A DNA stretch of 64,000 bases from Aldrovandia affinis (Eukaryota > Chordata > Actinopteri > Notacanthiformes > Halosauridae). The translations under genes were made by a program, and so were the position numbers. The stretch is taken from assembly GCA_029706075.1 (NCBI GenBank), contig JAINUG010000261.1:1144807-1208806 (forward strand), read 5' to 3'. This document shows positions 1 through 10,572 of the stretch, piece by piece (positions within the stretch are counted from its first letter, which is position 1; the number at the start of each line of letters is the position of its first letter). The notes under the pieces are model-generated. The model was not told the DNA's origin, searched no databases, and saw only the letters and a program-made list of their open reading frames with translations.

Positions 1-800
1 CATGAATATCTCACAGATATGGGGAAAGTGAACAGAAAAGGAGGTCAAAACTTGCATTTGGCAAGCTTAGCAGGAAGAAGTATGGTGACTGGGAGAGCCC
101 TTTTACCTCCATGTCATGGTGCTGGCCTAACACAATGCCAGACCTTACAGCAGAAAAGACACTGTGCTGGTGTTTTGCCCTACATGTTATCATCAATGTA
201 CTGTCAAAATCACATCAAAATTCACATTTTGGAATAAATGTAGGCTCTTAAGTGTACATTTTCTGTTTACTAGTTTTTTTATTTCTCAATTTCTTGAGCT
301 GCTTACATTACATAACATACGTAATGATTACATCTTGCACACCCAGGCCAGTGGCTAAATAAAAGCCTTCTGCCCATGCCATTTTGTTGATCCTTACCCT
401 GTGTTCCATTTTACATTTCATGCTAGGCAAATGTAGAATGGGTAATAATTGTGACCCCTACAAATTCCTGACTCCTTTTGTAACAAGTAGTTCCCTCCTA
501 CCAGCACTCCGAAGTCGCTATAGTCTTCCTCTCAAACCTCTTGTTAAAGAATCATCCCATTGCAAATGGCAATTAAATAGAAGCGTCCATCTTCTCATGA
601 ATTCTCAGACAATACAGTACTTTTAAATTAAATGATGTGCAACAATGACTCACACACTCTTTCACAGTCACTAATAAAACAAAGTTAAGATGGAAATTAA
701 AACAAAGGTTATGTCTTAAATTGTACATTCTGGAACAAAACAATCTGTCATGTAAAACAATTAGATATGAATTAATATGAAAGAAAATAAAAAATAACTA
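1..800. other. no recognised gene
   Basis: AT-rich sequence with short ORFs only and no match to a family I recognise. It lies downstream of the minus-strand exon candidates at 808-2132, so it could hold a further intron or the 3' end of that gene. I could not identify a stop-containing last exon or a polyadenylation signal that I would defend. Confidence 0.3.
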
Positions 801-807
801 AACTTAC

Positions 808-1203
808 TTCGGAGTTTCCTGGTTTTAATCTGGAAGGGGGAAAAAGAGAAAAATGAATCATCAGTACAATTTAACTACAGACAGGGCAATTAACTGCACT
901 CAGGCCAAAGTTAATCATAAATGTAATAACTGGGAAAGATAATCTTGCAGCATAGAGTTAAAGCTAATAACCAGTACAGCTAATTTAACAGAATACAAAG
1001 TAAAGTTGTAGAGAGCAGGTTTGGAGCCTATATCGCTCTGGATAAGAGCGTCTTAAATGAGTGCAATATAATATAAGCTAAAAAGGGCTCACCACAAGCG
1101 CAGTTACGCAGTGAATCGCGATCATCGTGATAGCTCCGATTACGATAAACTTGAGGTCCAGCGACAGGGCAAAACCAGAAAGTTCACGTAGGCAGTCAAT
1201 GAG
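808..1203 (-). CDS. two candidate exons of an unrecognised membrane protein
   Basis: On the minus strand a pyrimidine tract ending in AG at 1204 precedes a 111-nt open exon (1203-1093, 37 codons, phase 0 to 0), followed by the donor GTGAGC. Its translation begins LIDCLRELSGF and contains one clear transmembrane segment (residues about 16-37, core FIVIGAITMIAIHCVTALV). A second acceptor (CCCCCTTCCAG) leads into a 22-nt micro-exon (829-808), read in the same frame as IKTRKLR, followed by a perfect GTAAGT donor. A membrane helix followed by basic residues fits a membrane anchor with a positive cytosolic flank. I do not recognise the family. The splice signals are seen directly; that the two exons belong together is inferred from matching phase. 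The next exon would lie beyond position 1 or was not found. Confidence 0.45.
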
Positions 1204-2038
1204 CTGAACAACAGGAAAACAACAGGGGTTAAAATTCACTCTAAAATTCGGCTCTATGTGGGATTCACTTGTTAACATGTCTTACACCACACAATCTACT
1301 GCGGAGTTACGATTTTACAATGCAGCACAAGCCTAAGCGCCCCTTTTGTTTAAAGGCAACACCTTATACCACGGAGGTTTCATCTTATGACTAATGATGA
1401 AATCCCCAAAACAATGCTAAAGTGTTAAAACACTCGATCATATGCAGTGGCAAAATGCTATTTGTAGCAACTTACAATTTCCGTATAATTTGTTAGCAGC
1501 CTTTGAATTGGAAGAAGGGTGTAGCCAATAGCGCTAGAACAGGCGTGATCCCCCAGGTGGTAGGTGACATTGCCTTTGAGAGAGCAGACATTTGATGTCA
1601 GATATTAAAACAGGATAACATGTGGCCCCGAACGACCACTGAAGAACGACAGTCTTAAAAGCAACACTGTAACGTTAAAGTAATTACCTAGCATTAACTG
1701 CTAAACAATTAGACTATTTAAAAAAATGTAGAGCGTGTCAAACACTATGTAGCTGTATGAAAAGCTAGATAGAACAGTGTCAAATGGCTAGTGTTGCTTG
1801 TTACAATTAACTAGCTTGCTATTGCTTTGAATTAGCCTACTGAAGATTTTAGTAAAATGCAAAACATCCAACTAGTTGTAGGAAAATGCAACATCTGCCC
1901 GGAGTACTTAGCTAAGGCTCCACACAATCATCACTTGCCCTCCTCAAATCAGCTCTGATAGGAGCTTGCCAACTGAATACCATCGACGGGACCGAAGTTC
2001 ACCCATCGGGAAAAGATCACATGTCGAAGAAATCGTAC

Positions 2039-2132
2039 CTTTACGTTCCACGATGGAAAATGGTTTGGTCAGGAAAAACTGGGGCAACAGGAAAAGGTAC
2101 ATTAACAGAAGCCAACGCCAAACTGCCGCCAT
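2039..2132 (-). CDS. candidate first exon with signal-anchor sequence
   Basis: On the minus strand an ATG at 2132 opens a reading frame starting MAAVWRWLLLMYLFLLPQF, a strongly hydrophobic stretch like a signal peptide or signal anchor. A possible donor (AAAG/GTACGA) closes the exon at 2039 in phase 1; without splicing the frame runs on to a stop at 1944. It could be the first exon of the gene whose membrane-helix exon lies at 1093-1203, but that exon begins in phase 0, so at least one more exon would be needed between them. No family was recognised. Confidence is modest because a hydrophobic ORF alone is weak evidence. Confidence 0.35.
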
Positions 2133-2204
2133 TCTGCACAGTAGAGTGGGTGGTCAATTACAATAAACAATTAAACAATTGAACGATTGTTAGTAAATCC
2201 AATG

Positions 2205-3192
2205 GGTTGTAAATCAGAATCAGAATCAGAATCAGAAAACTTTAATGATCCCCGGGGGGAAATTGGGACAAGTTACAGTTGCTCGCACTCAGACATATCA
2301 CATATTATACATGGCACAGTATATACATCAACGGCAAACATTCAAACATTCTCAAGACATAGGGCTGTTTGTACCGTGAGAATCAATAAGAATAAGAAAA
2401 AAATAACAATAATACTAGTAATAATAATAATAAAAATAAGTAAAATAAGTAAAAATAAGTAGCATCCGCTTAAGGTACTATTCTATGTACAGTATGTGTC
2501 AATTTGTAATTATTGCACATTGAGGTTGATTGCACATTCATTTCCATTAGCCCGGTGGATTCTAGTTTTACACTATGGCGTAGATGTAAATGTTAAATGT
2601 TCCACAGCTATCCTATTGGCTGGCTCAGTCTCAGAGTGGCTGGTGCTCTGATTGAGGAGTTAAAGAGTCTGATGGCCACAGGCAGGAATGACTTCCTGTG
2701 TCGCTCTGTGGTGCATCTGGGTGGGATCAGTCTTGCACTGAACGTGCTCCTGTGTTCGACCAGCACGTCATGGAGTGGGTGGGAGGTATTGTCCATGATG
2801 GAATGCAGCCTGGACAGCGTTCTCCTTTCCGACACTGCCGTCAGGGAGCTCAGCTCCAGCCCCACAATGTCCCTGGCCTTGCGGATCACTTTATTGAGTC
2901 TGTTTGCATCCGCTGCCTTCAGTCTGCCGCCCCAGCACGAGACAGCATACAGGAAGGCACTGGCCACCACCGACTCATAAAACATCCTCAGCATAGTCCG
3001 GCAGATGTTGAAGGACCTCAGCCTTCTCAGAAAGTAGAGGCGGCTTTGTCCTTTCTTGTAGAGAGCTTCTGTGTTCTTAGCCCAGTCCAGTTTATTATCA
3101 ATGTACACTCCAAAGTACTTGTAGTCCTCCACGATGTCCACACTGACCCCATGGATGGAAACAGGGGTCACCGGTGACTTGACCCTCTTCAC
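2205..3192 (-). mobile_element. Rex1-like non-LTR retrotransposon, 5'-truncated 3' end
   Basis: The minus strand from 3192 to 2608 is an open frame of 194 residues that reads as the C-terminal part of a fish Rex1/Babar-type reverse transcriptase: 'VDIVEDYKYFGVYIDNKLDW', then 'SRLYFLRRLRSF', then a C-terminal 'FLPVAIRLFNSS' block. It is followed on the minus strand by the 3' UTR and ends in a short tandem repeat of GATTCT (2214-2238, seen as GAATCA on the plus strand) next to the typical 'atccccggggggaaattggg' block near 2250. The 5' part, including the endonuclease and the catalytic YADD region, is absent, as usual for target-primed insertion. A related copy sits at 39115-39860. Confidence 0.85.
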
Positions 3193-4430
3193 CTATCCTA
3201 AATATCAGTAATAATTCTTCGAATTAAACGCGATAAACAATACCTAGAGGACCAGTGAATATATAGAACGGGAATCCTGACCACTGTGACGTAATAGCAT
3301 GGACGTTGTGTGTGTAGCGAAGTTCAGAGACGTGAGCTAGCACGTGAACGGCCGCCACACGTTGTGACGTCAGAATCTACCGATGGCGTTACCTGATGGC
3401 TTGTAACTTGTTATTGTTGTGCACAGGGCGGCTGTGCTTAGAAACCGGCAGCACCTATCCTACCCACCTAATCCAACACCCCTCCCTCCTGCCACGACAC
3501 ATCACACCTCGCTCTCCTGTCCCAACACCTGCACTATTACCTCCCTCTGTCCCTCATTGTCCCATGTTTGTTATACATTCAAATCTTTTTAACCCATTGC
3601 CCCACAAAGTCTTTCAGGTTCAATCAAGTGTTTTTATGTGAGGTACAGTGAAGGGAAGCCATCGTATTATCTAATGAGTGTAACAAAGTGGATGTATGGA
3701 GCACAACTGAACACATCGATAACCTGGATGTGCTGAAACTCAAGCTGGGTGAAGTCTCAAGTTCAGTGATGATGCTTCTCTGGAAATTCATCCGCCATGA
3801 ATGAACTCACTACATTTAATTTGCATAAGGGTGCAATGCATTGCATATCAAGGTAATCCGTGTGCTATATAAGTGCTGTCCCAATTTTTAAAATGTCACA
3901 GTGTTTAAAAGGTTAAGATTTAGCTTTAGATAGTCCCTAGCAGGGGTTCTACTGCTAGGAAACAGGTGCCTCAGAGCGTCTACAGTAATGCAGTCTGCTT
4001 GTTCATAAAATATAATACACAAATACTATTTTACTTTCAGACACAATCTAGGAAAATCAACAATGAACATTGTGGTGCTGTATGAACAATATGGTACTGT
4101 AGATAGACAAGATATTTTGCAAGACAGATATTTAAATTGTATTAATGTATGTTACACTTGATCCAAAGGTGATTGTGAAACAGGGCCAACTTTGAGAGAA
4201 GGTCAGTGTTGATGAGGTGGCTTTGGTGGATATAAGAATATCTGTCCTTATCTTCGGCCTTTAAAATTCCAAAGCGGCAGAGCTTGGCATGTCTTCCTGC
4301 AGTGACTCAACTTGTTGCTAAGCAGGAAAAATCAAGCACACTGAAGCAGACACAGGTGTGTAAGGGACCTTAGATTCTTGTTTATGTGCTCAATATGGTA
4401 AAATTGTCAATTGTAACTACTAGTAACTAT
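3193..4430. other. gene-free stretch with a CRE/E-box-rich patch
   Basis: No gene seen. Around 3285-3385 there is a small CpG-containing patch with TGACGTAA, CACGTG and a palindromic TGACGTCA (about 3366). This could be an old promoter, but the ATG that follows opens only a 7-codon frame. The rest is AT-rich with no recognised repeat. Confidence 0.3.
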
Positions 4431-4590
4431 TGTGGTTCTCTGTGGCTCAGTTGGTAGAGCACAGAGTTGGCAACGCTTAGGTTGTGGGTTCAATTCCCAC
4501 TGGGGCCACATATGCTGAAAATGTGTGCATTCACTACTGTAAGTCGCTTTGGATAAAAGCGTTTGCTAAATGGCGTATATTATTATTATT
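4431..4590 (+). mobile_element. tRNA-derived SINE (family 1)
   Basis: A tRNA-like head with a recognisable A box (GTGGCTCAGTTGGTAGAGCA) and B box (GGTTCAATTCC) is followed by a short body and the tail TCGCTTTGGATAAAAGCG..GCTAAATGGCG, ending in an ATT-rich run. The same unit recurs at 12425-12577, 27621-27772 and (minus) 35125-35272. The tail resembles the L2-type LINE tail at 25483-25550, which suggests mobilisation by an L2 partner. Confidence 0.85.
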
Positions 4591-4992
4591 ACTAGTAAAG
4601 CTATTTAAAGAGCCAACTTCGCATATTGTCTCAGTGGAAATTGACTGCAGAGTCCACCATTCATTCCGCTGGCTTCTCCTTCGTGAACGTCATGTGAAAG
4701 ATGACCTTTGTCTCCACAAGAGGGCGCTGGTGCCTTGACCTTGCCTTTTAGTGAAGGTAAACTTTAGCAGTTATTTTCTTTAATCACTCGGAGGACTGTG
4801 AAACATAGAAACCTTTACATACACATTCACTCATGACCTTTAAATATTTAAATGGATTAATATCTGTCATATATATACTGTATATACACTCAGTGGCCAC
4901 TTTATTAGGTACACCGATACACCTCCTCGTTAATGCAATTATCTAATCAGCCAGTCATCTGGCAGCAACTCAATGCATAAAAGCATGCAGGC

Positions 4993-6036
4993 ATGGTCTC
5001 ATTCCACTGCTATGCCGATGATACCCAGGTCTACTTACCACTCACCACAGACGACCCCACTGGTTTAAACCGTCTGAAGGACTGCCTGGGAAACATCAAG
5101 GAGTGGATGTCGCAAAGTTTAATGCAGCTAAATGAGAGCAAGGGCGAGATAATCCTGTTCGGCACATCCACCTCTGACAGCCAGATCGCTAACAACATGG
5201 GTAGTCTGTCCACCCTGATAAAACCCCATGTCAAAAACCTGGGAGTCTTCTTTGACTCCGATCTGAAGTTCGACAAGCAAGTGCGAGCAGTGGCACAGTC
5301 CTGCTTTTTCCAACTGCGCACCATTGCAAAAATCAAATCATTCCTCTCCCCAGCAACCTTCAGAGGGTCACCCTCACTCTGATCTTGTCAAGACTGGATT
5401 ATTGTAACGCCCTCTACTCTTGTGTGGCCGAGAACCATCAACCGCCTACAACTCGTCCAGAACGCAGCTGCCAGGCTCGTGTCGGGCACCAAAATGAGGG
5501 ACCACAGTTCCCCAGTCCTTGCATCCCTCCACTGGCTCCCTGTGAAGTAGAGAGTCAACTTCAAAATCCTCATGTTTGTCTACAAAGCCCTAAACGGTCT
5601 CGCTCCAGCCTACATTGAGGAACTCCTGGTCCGATCATCTAGCTCCAGATCCCTCAGATCCAACGACCAAGTTTGCCTGAAGATCCCGCAGTCAAAATTG
5701 GTGACAAAGGGAGACCGAGCATTCGCTGTTGCAGCGCCGAAACTGTGGAATAAGCTCCCTCTAAACATCAAGTCTGCAAACACCCTACAGACTTTTAAGG
5801 CCATGCTTAAAACACACCTTTTCGCCAGAGACAATCCCTGAGTTAGTTTTACTGTTGTGTGACAGGTGTATTTATGTCCTTATGTTCTCTGTCTGTTTGG
5901 ATGGCTGACTGTACTTTGCATGTTCCTATTGGTCTTGTCTTTTGTTTTCTTCTTCCCTGGGCTGCGCCCTGGGCTGATGTAACTATTGGTTGGGGGGCGC
6001 AATATAAATGAAACTATCATATCATATCATATCAAA
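4993..6036 (+). mobile_element. L2-like LINE 3' fragment nested in Tc1
   Basis: The frame begins inside the reverse transcriptase core: HCYADDTQVYLPL gives the YADD catalytic box near 5010. It continues through 'HVKNLGVFFDSDL' and, after a frameshift and stop near 5380-5550, to 'GDRAFAVAAPKLWNKLP' and a terminal 'TFKAMLKTHLFARDN' with stop at 5839-5841. This order is typical of L2/CR1-group LINEs. The element ends at about 6033 in a short ATATC repeat. The flanks rejoin as the Tc1 sequence '..gcatggtc' and 'aaaaggttcag..', which matches the uninterrupted copy at 43.5 kb. The reading frame is broken, so it is dead. Confidence 0.85.
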
Positions 6037-6345
6037 AGGTTCAGTTGTTGTTCAGACGAAAAATCAGAATGGGAAAAAATTTGATCTAAGTGACTTTGAC
6101 TGTGGAATGACTGTTGGTGCCAGATGGGGTGGTGTGAGTATCTCAGAAACTGCTGATCTCATGGGATTTTCACACACAACAGTCTAGAGTTTACAGAGAA
6201 TTGTGCGAAAAACTAAAAACATCCAGTGAGCAGCAGTTCTGTCGAAGAAAACGCCTTGTTAATGAGAGAGGTTAGAGGAGAATGGTCAGACTGGTTGAAG
6301 CTGACAGGAAAGCAAAAGTAACTCAAATAACCATGTGTTACAACA

Positions 6346-7110
6346 GTGGTATGCAGAAGAGCATCTCTGAACACAACATGTCCAACCTTGAAGTGGATGG
6401 GCCACAGCAGCAGAAGACCACACCGGGTACCACTCCTGTCAGCTAAGAACAGGAAAGTGAGGCTACAGTGGGCACAGGCTCACCAAAACTGGACAGTTGA
6501 AGATTGGAAAAACTTCTCCTGGTCTGACGAATCTCGATTTCTGCTGTGAAGTGCAGATAGTAGGGTCAGAATTTGGCGTAAACAACATGAATCCATGCAT
6601 CCATCCTGATTTGTGTCAGCGGTTCAGGCTCGTGGTGGTGATGTAATGGTGTGGGGAATGTTTTCTTGGCACACATTAGGCCCCTTAATACCAATTGAGC
6701 ATCGTTTAAATGCCACAGCCTACCTGAGTCTTTTTTCTGACTATGTGCATCCCTTTATGGCCACAGTCTACCCATCTTCTAATGGCTACTTCCAGCAAGA
6801 TAATCTGCCATGTCACAAAGCATGCGTCATCTCAAGCTGGTTCCACAAACACGACAATGAGTTCAGTGCACTCCAATAGCCTCCACAGTCTCCAGATCTC
6901 AGTCCAATAGAGCACCTTTGGGATGTGGTGGAAAGGGAGATTTGCAGCATGAATGTGCAGCCGACAAATCTGCAGCAACTGCGTGATGCTATCATGTCAA
7001 CATGAACCAGAATCTCTGAAGAATGTTTCCAGCACCTTGTTGAATCCATGCCACGAAGAATTCAGGCTGTTATGGGGGCAAATGGGAGTCCTACCCAGTA
7101 CTAGAAAAGT
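6346..7110 (+). pseudogene. Tc1-like transposase remnant
   Basis: Separated frames encode parts of a Tc1-family DDE transposase. 6346-6549 includes 'NWTVEDWKNFSWSDESRFLL' (first catalytic D region). 6613-6879 includes 'GGDVMVWGMFSWHTLGPL' and 'YFQQDNLPCHKA' (second D). A further frame after an in-frame stop at 6878-6880 reads 'PQSPDLSPIEHLWDVVEREI' (E-containing motif). Stop codons near 6549 and 6610 and the loss of a continuous N-terminus show that it is inactive. The N-terminal helix-turn-helix region is present only as degraded sequence around 6060-6340. Confidence 0.85.
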
Positions 7111-7139
7111 GTACCTAATAAAGTGGCCACTGAGTGTAT

Positions 7140-7697
7140 ATATACAGTATATACCTATAGCACCTTTCATTCAAAAACATTATTTGCAACCTTTACAAAG
7201 GGCATTACTAATTCAAGTTTATCACAACAGTATGGCTCTCTTGCTCCGGAGTATGTTTTGTCTGTAATAGCGTTTAAAAAAAAGTCATGAGAATCAACAG
7301 GTGTAATATTGGGATGGGGATCATTCTAAATAAATATAGAAATAATGAAAAAATGGGCGGTTTAACTACAAATCGCGGTTGTAATTATAATTAACCGTTA
7401 ATTATATAATTATAATATTATAATATAATTAACCATCATCCAAAATGTAATGACTCGATAGCCCTACTGCTGCTGAAAGTGGTGTTAGTGGCCAGTAGAG
7501 GGCAGTCTTCCCTCTGCACCAAATAGATATCCAATGTCATAGCTCAGTAATGTGCTGTCAGCGTTCATTTTGCCACCAGTTTACGTTTAGTCATATTTTT
7601 GTCCTGCCATCTTCATTGGCAGACTGTGACAGATCAGCTTTTGGGGGGAGTCGCATATAGGGACCTTCAATTAGGCCTCTATTCATTGTGTAAGTAG

Positions 7698-7743
<46 letters not shown>

Positions 7744-7791
7744 TGTCAATGTGGGGAAGGTATGGTAACTTGTTTGTCTCTATCACTCCAG
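7140..7791. other. AT-rich spacer with TG microsatellite
   Basis: Between the Tc1 end and the first annexin-like exon there is AT-rich sequence with a (TG)n tract at about 7700-7741. No earlier annexin exons were found here. Confidence 0.5.
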
Positions 7792-8288
7792 TGCTCTGTA
7801 ACCAGAACACCACTCTATATCTGGCCCATCGACTCCACAGCATGAAGGTGACTGCACTCCCAAGACTGTCAGTATCTGTCTAGTCAAGAAATTAGTGTTT
7901 AATTGGCTCATTGTGTGGTTTGACATTTTGCATGTCTGCCTCTGCCTATCTGTGTCTTTCTTATTTACATTCCTCACTGTTGGTGCACGTGTGCGTGTTC
8001 TGCAGAGTTCAGGGTGTGCTGGTGTCCCACAGTGAGGAGGATCTGTTGAGTGTGAGGGTGGAGTACCGTAAGATGACTGGGACCTCTCTCTATTCCTCTC
8101 TGCAGGTCAGACTCACTTTCGCCAACACTGTCATTTTTACCCCTCTACACCTCTCCCTCTCTCTGTTAATGTGAAGCATCAGTATTGTAATCGCCTCTGA
8201 AATGTCACACCGTGTCTCTCTACAGAAGGAATTCAAAGGAGAACTACAACAGGCAATGTTGGCTCTGTGTAGGGCAGAGGACCCGTAG
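7792..8288 (+). pseudogene. annexin, last three exons, frame-incompatible
   Basis: Three exon-like blocks match the C-terminal repeat of an annexin. 7792-7847 (56 nt; ag/TG..AAG/gt) encodes 'LCNQNTTLYLAHRLHSMK'. 8006-8105 (100 nt) encodes 'VQGVLVSHSEEDLLSVRVEY' and on to 'GTSLYSSLQ'. 8226-8288 encodes 'KEFKGELQQAMLALCRAEDP' and a TAG stop. In vertebrate annexins the middle exon usually begins with the calcium-binding GAGT-type loop and is about 123 nt; here it is about 23 nt short, lacks that loop, and the first junction is out of phase (0 into 2). The ending in CRAED with no usable calcium site recalls annexin A9, but this is a tentative call. No upstream annexin exons (repeats 1-3) were found. 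It may be a relic, or a gene with sequence errors. Confidence 0.65.
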
Positions 8289-8759
8289 GAGAGGAATATG
8301 CTGATAACCAGCCTAGTCTATGATTAGCTTGATAGTTAGCTGGATTTTGGTACCAGTCCCCTTTTCTGAATCCATTTTTTCTAATGAGGAATATCATTAC
8401 TAGTACATCACTCATGACCAAGTGTATCACAAAATATTTTTCTGTAGCCTAATTATTATTTTGTGTGTACATACATGTGTGTTTGCTCATATATCAATAT
8501 ATCGCTACAGCAGTAAATAAATGGATCTGCTGTCCCGGTGCTTCATGAAAATATTGTGATCATGGTGAGTCTGAAAACCTTGTATGGTTGGCTTTGTTTC
8601 TTTGTTGAGCATCAAATGCATTAATTCCATGGTCGCTGGTGGAGTTATCATGGTAGCTGTTAGGCATGTTTTAGACTATTTTATGCTCAGGTCATGTAGT
8701 AGCATGCATGGCTTAATAACGTCTTTGTAATATGTTTCTGTAGGATTGTAGTTGGTTTC

Positions 8760-8990
8760 ATCTGATATCAGACCAAGCTGAATTTTGGGACCTCTTCCCT
8801 AATGTAGGCCTAAAACAAAAACTGCATAGAGTTTGTGCCTCAACGAGTCTCTTCTTAATGGTGCATGCTGTGTGCTATCCTGAACACCTCTCACTGTCTT
8901 AGTGAAATCTCCTTTCCTCCTGGCCAAAAGGCAAAAATAACAGGTTTCCCAGTTTGAATATATTAAATACATGTTGCTATGGCGTGGTGC
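8760..8990. repeat. unidentified interspersed repeat, copy 1
   Basis: This block and 9600-9770 share order and wording: 'ctgatatcaga', then 'cctcctttcctcctgg' type sequence, then 'aaggcaaaaataacaggtt' and 'cagtttgaatatatta'. The two lie in direct orientation about 840 bp apart. No ORF or terminal repeat is evident, so it may be a short non-autonomous element. Confidence 0.6.
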
Positions 8991-9599
8991 CCCTTTAAAT
9001 TGGTGGCGAATCATGCGCATAACGTATTAACACATCTTTGGAGACTATTGGGAGATCTGCAGTGAATAAAATGAAACGCAAGTCCAATTGTATACTGCAA
9101 TCAAGTTTTCCTAAACTTCAAAAATTCAATGACTAAAACCGCGTTAGAGCGATACACTGGAAACTGCATCAATGATGCGTATTATGGAAACGAAGGAACA
9201 CTGCATCGACCCTGTATTTATGTGACCAGGCGTTATATCGCAAGGATATATAAAGGCCACAAGGGGGTGCTAGTTCGTATATGCTGCAAAATTAATGTAA
9301 CAGCGACGTACCTTCATGCTGGGCCGTTCTTGGCATTACTTTCTATCGATGTAGTCACTGAACACATTATATCAGTTTATGATATAATGTAGATATATCA
9401 TAAGCTGATACATCTTTATACCTTAAGAAAGACATCACACATCACCTTTGTAGTCATTGCAGAAGCTGTTAAACAAAACAGTAACAGTAGCATTTTATAT
9501 GATCTGATTTAACCCAAGCAGCTGATACTAATACAGTTTATGAGTTTATGAAAGGGTAACCATTGTACATTTCACTGGTCATGATGAGATGGCGTGGTT

Positions 9600-9770
9600 T
9601 AGCCTGATATCAGAACCTGGGGATATTTGGGAAATGTTCCCTACTGTAAGACATTAAGAGAACCACATAGAGTCAAAAGTCATTTCCAGTAGCCTCCTTT
9701 CCTCCTGGCAAAAAGGCAAAAATAACAGGTTTTCCAGTTTGAATATATTACATTCAATGTTGCCGTCACA
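9600..9770. repeat. unidentified interspersed repeat, copy 2
   Basis: Diverged direct copy of the block at 8760-8990; the best-conserved part is 'aaggcaaaaataacaggtt' followed by 'ccagtttgaatatatta'. The surrounding 8290-10200 stretch shows no gene; it includes a short palindromic AT-rich patch around 9365-9410. Confidence 0.6.
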
Positions 9771-10329
9771 TGGGTTTAACACGTGCCCTGTAAACTCCGT
9801 TTAGAAAAGTTGCTGCACCCCCGCATTACCTGCATTTCCAATCTGTAAGCATAATGTATGCATCCCCAAAGAACTAGTGTCTTTGCGGTCACGCAGTGTT
9901 TAGATAATGGTCGCACGGCTTTTACATTCTAAATCATTCGGAAATCATCCGAAAGTCTCCTCATTACGCCATTCCAGCACCAATGTAGAGGATTTTTTGT
10001 TTGACAAAGGACAAATGCTATTCAAACGAATCTTTGTAATTTGGTAGAAAACTGTTCGCTAGTTCTTATTTAAAAGATGAGTGACATAATTAGCATTTCG
10101 CAATAATTATTTTGCACTCTTCTACCCTCTTCTTACAGCGTTACGCATTTTGTCACCAAATTCGAACACGTCAGACTTTTAAACGTATCAGTTAATTTTT
10201 ACATTTATGCATTTAGCTGTCATCCAGAGCGAATCACAATAAGTGAAATGAAAATGGCAAGAATAATCACAGCTAGATCAACAGATTAGTAGAGTAACTA
10301 TACAGTAGATGCCATGCCATAGAACAACA

Positions 10330-10572
10330 TGGCTGGCAGTGTAGTGTAATGGTTAGGGAGCTGGGCTTGTAACTCAGAGGTTGCAGGTTCAATTCCCAAG
10401 TGGGGCACTGCTGGGTGTACCCTTGAGCAAGGTACTTGACCTGAATTGCTTCAGTAAAAATAGCCAGTTGTATAAATGGATTGTATGTAAACTGTGTAAG
10501 TCGCTCTGGATAAATAGATTGTATGTAAACTGTGTAAGTCGCTCTGGATAAGAGCGTCTGTAAAAATGTACA
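10330..10572 (+). mobile_element. tRNA-derived SINE (family 2) with internal duplication
   Basis: Head: 'gtgtaatggttagggagctg' (A-box region) and 'ggttgcaggttcaattccc' (B box). Body: 'tgagcaaggtacttgacctg', then the tail GTAAGTCGCTCTGGATAAGAGCGTCTG. The 38-nt tail segment containing 'attgtatgtaaactgtgtaa' occurs twice in a row (about 10480-10550), an internal duplication not seen in the copies at 21118-21347 and 51318-51546. Confidence 0.85.

Larger units (their letters stand above)
4880..7150 (+). mobile_element. Tc1-like DNA transposon, interrupted
   Basis: Terminal inverted repeats face each other: 'cactcagtggccactttatt' near 4887 and its reverse complement ending near 7136, inside TA-rich flanks. 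The element carries a decayed Tc1-type transposase (see 6346-7110). An L2-like LINE has inserted at about 4999-6033, splitting it. A partial inverted copy of the same element lies at 43355-43620; it lacks the LINE and so shows the uninterrupted sequence. Confidence 0.85.

Noticed and set aside
4436..4508. tRNA gene-like sequence with A and B boxes
   Set aside because: No clean acceptor-stem pairing, and the same head plus body plus tail recurs at four places: it is a SINE.
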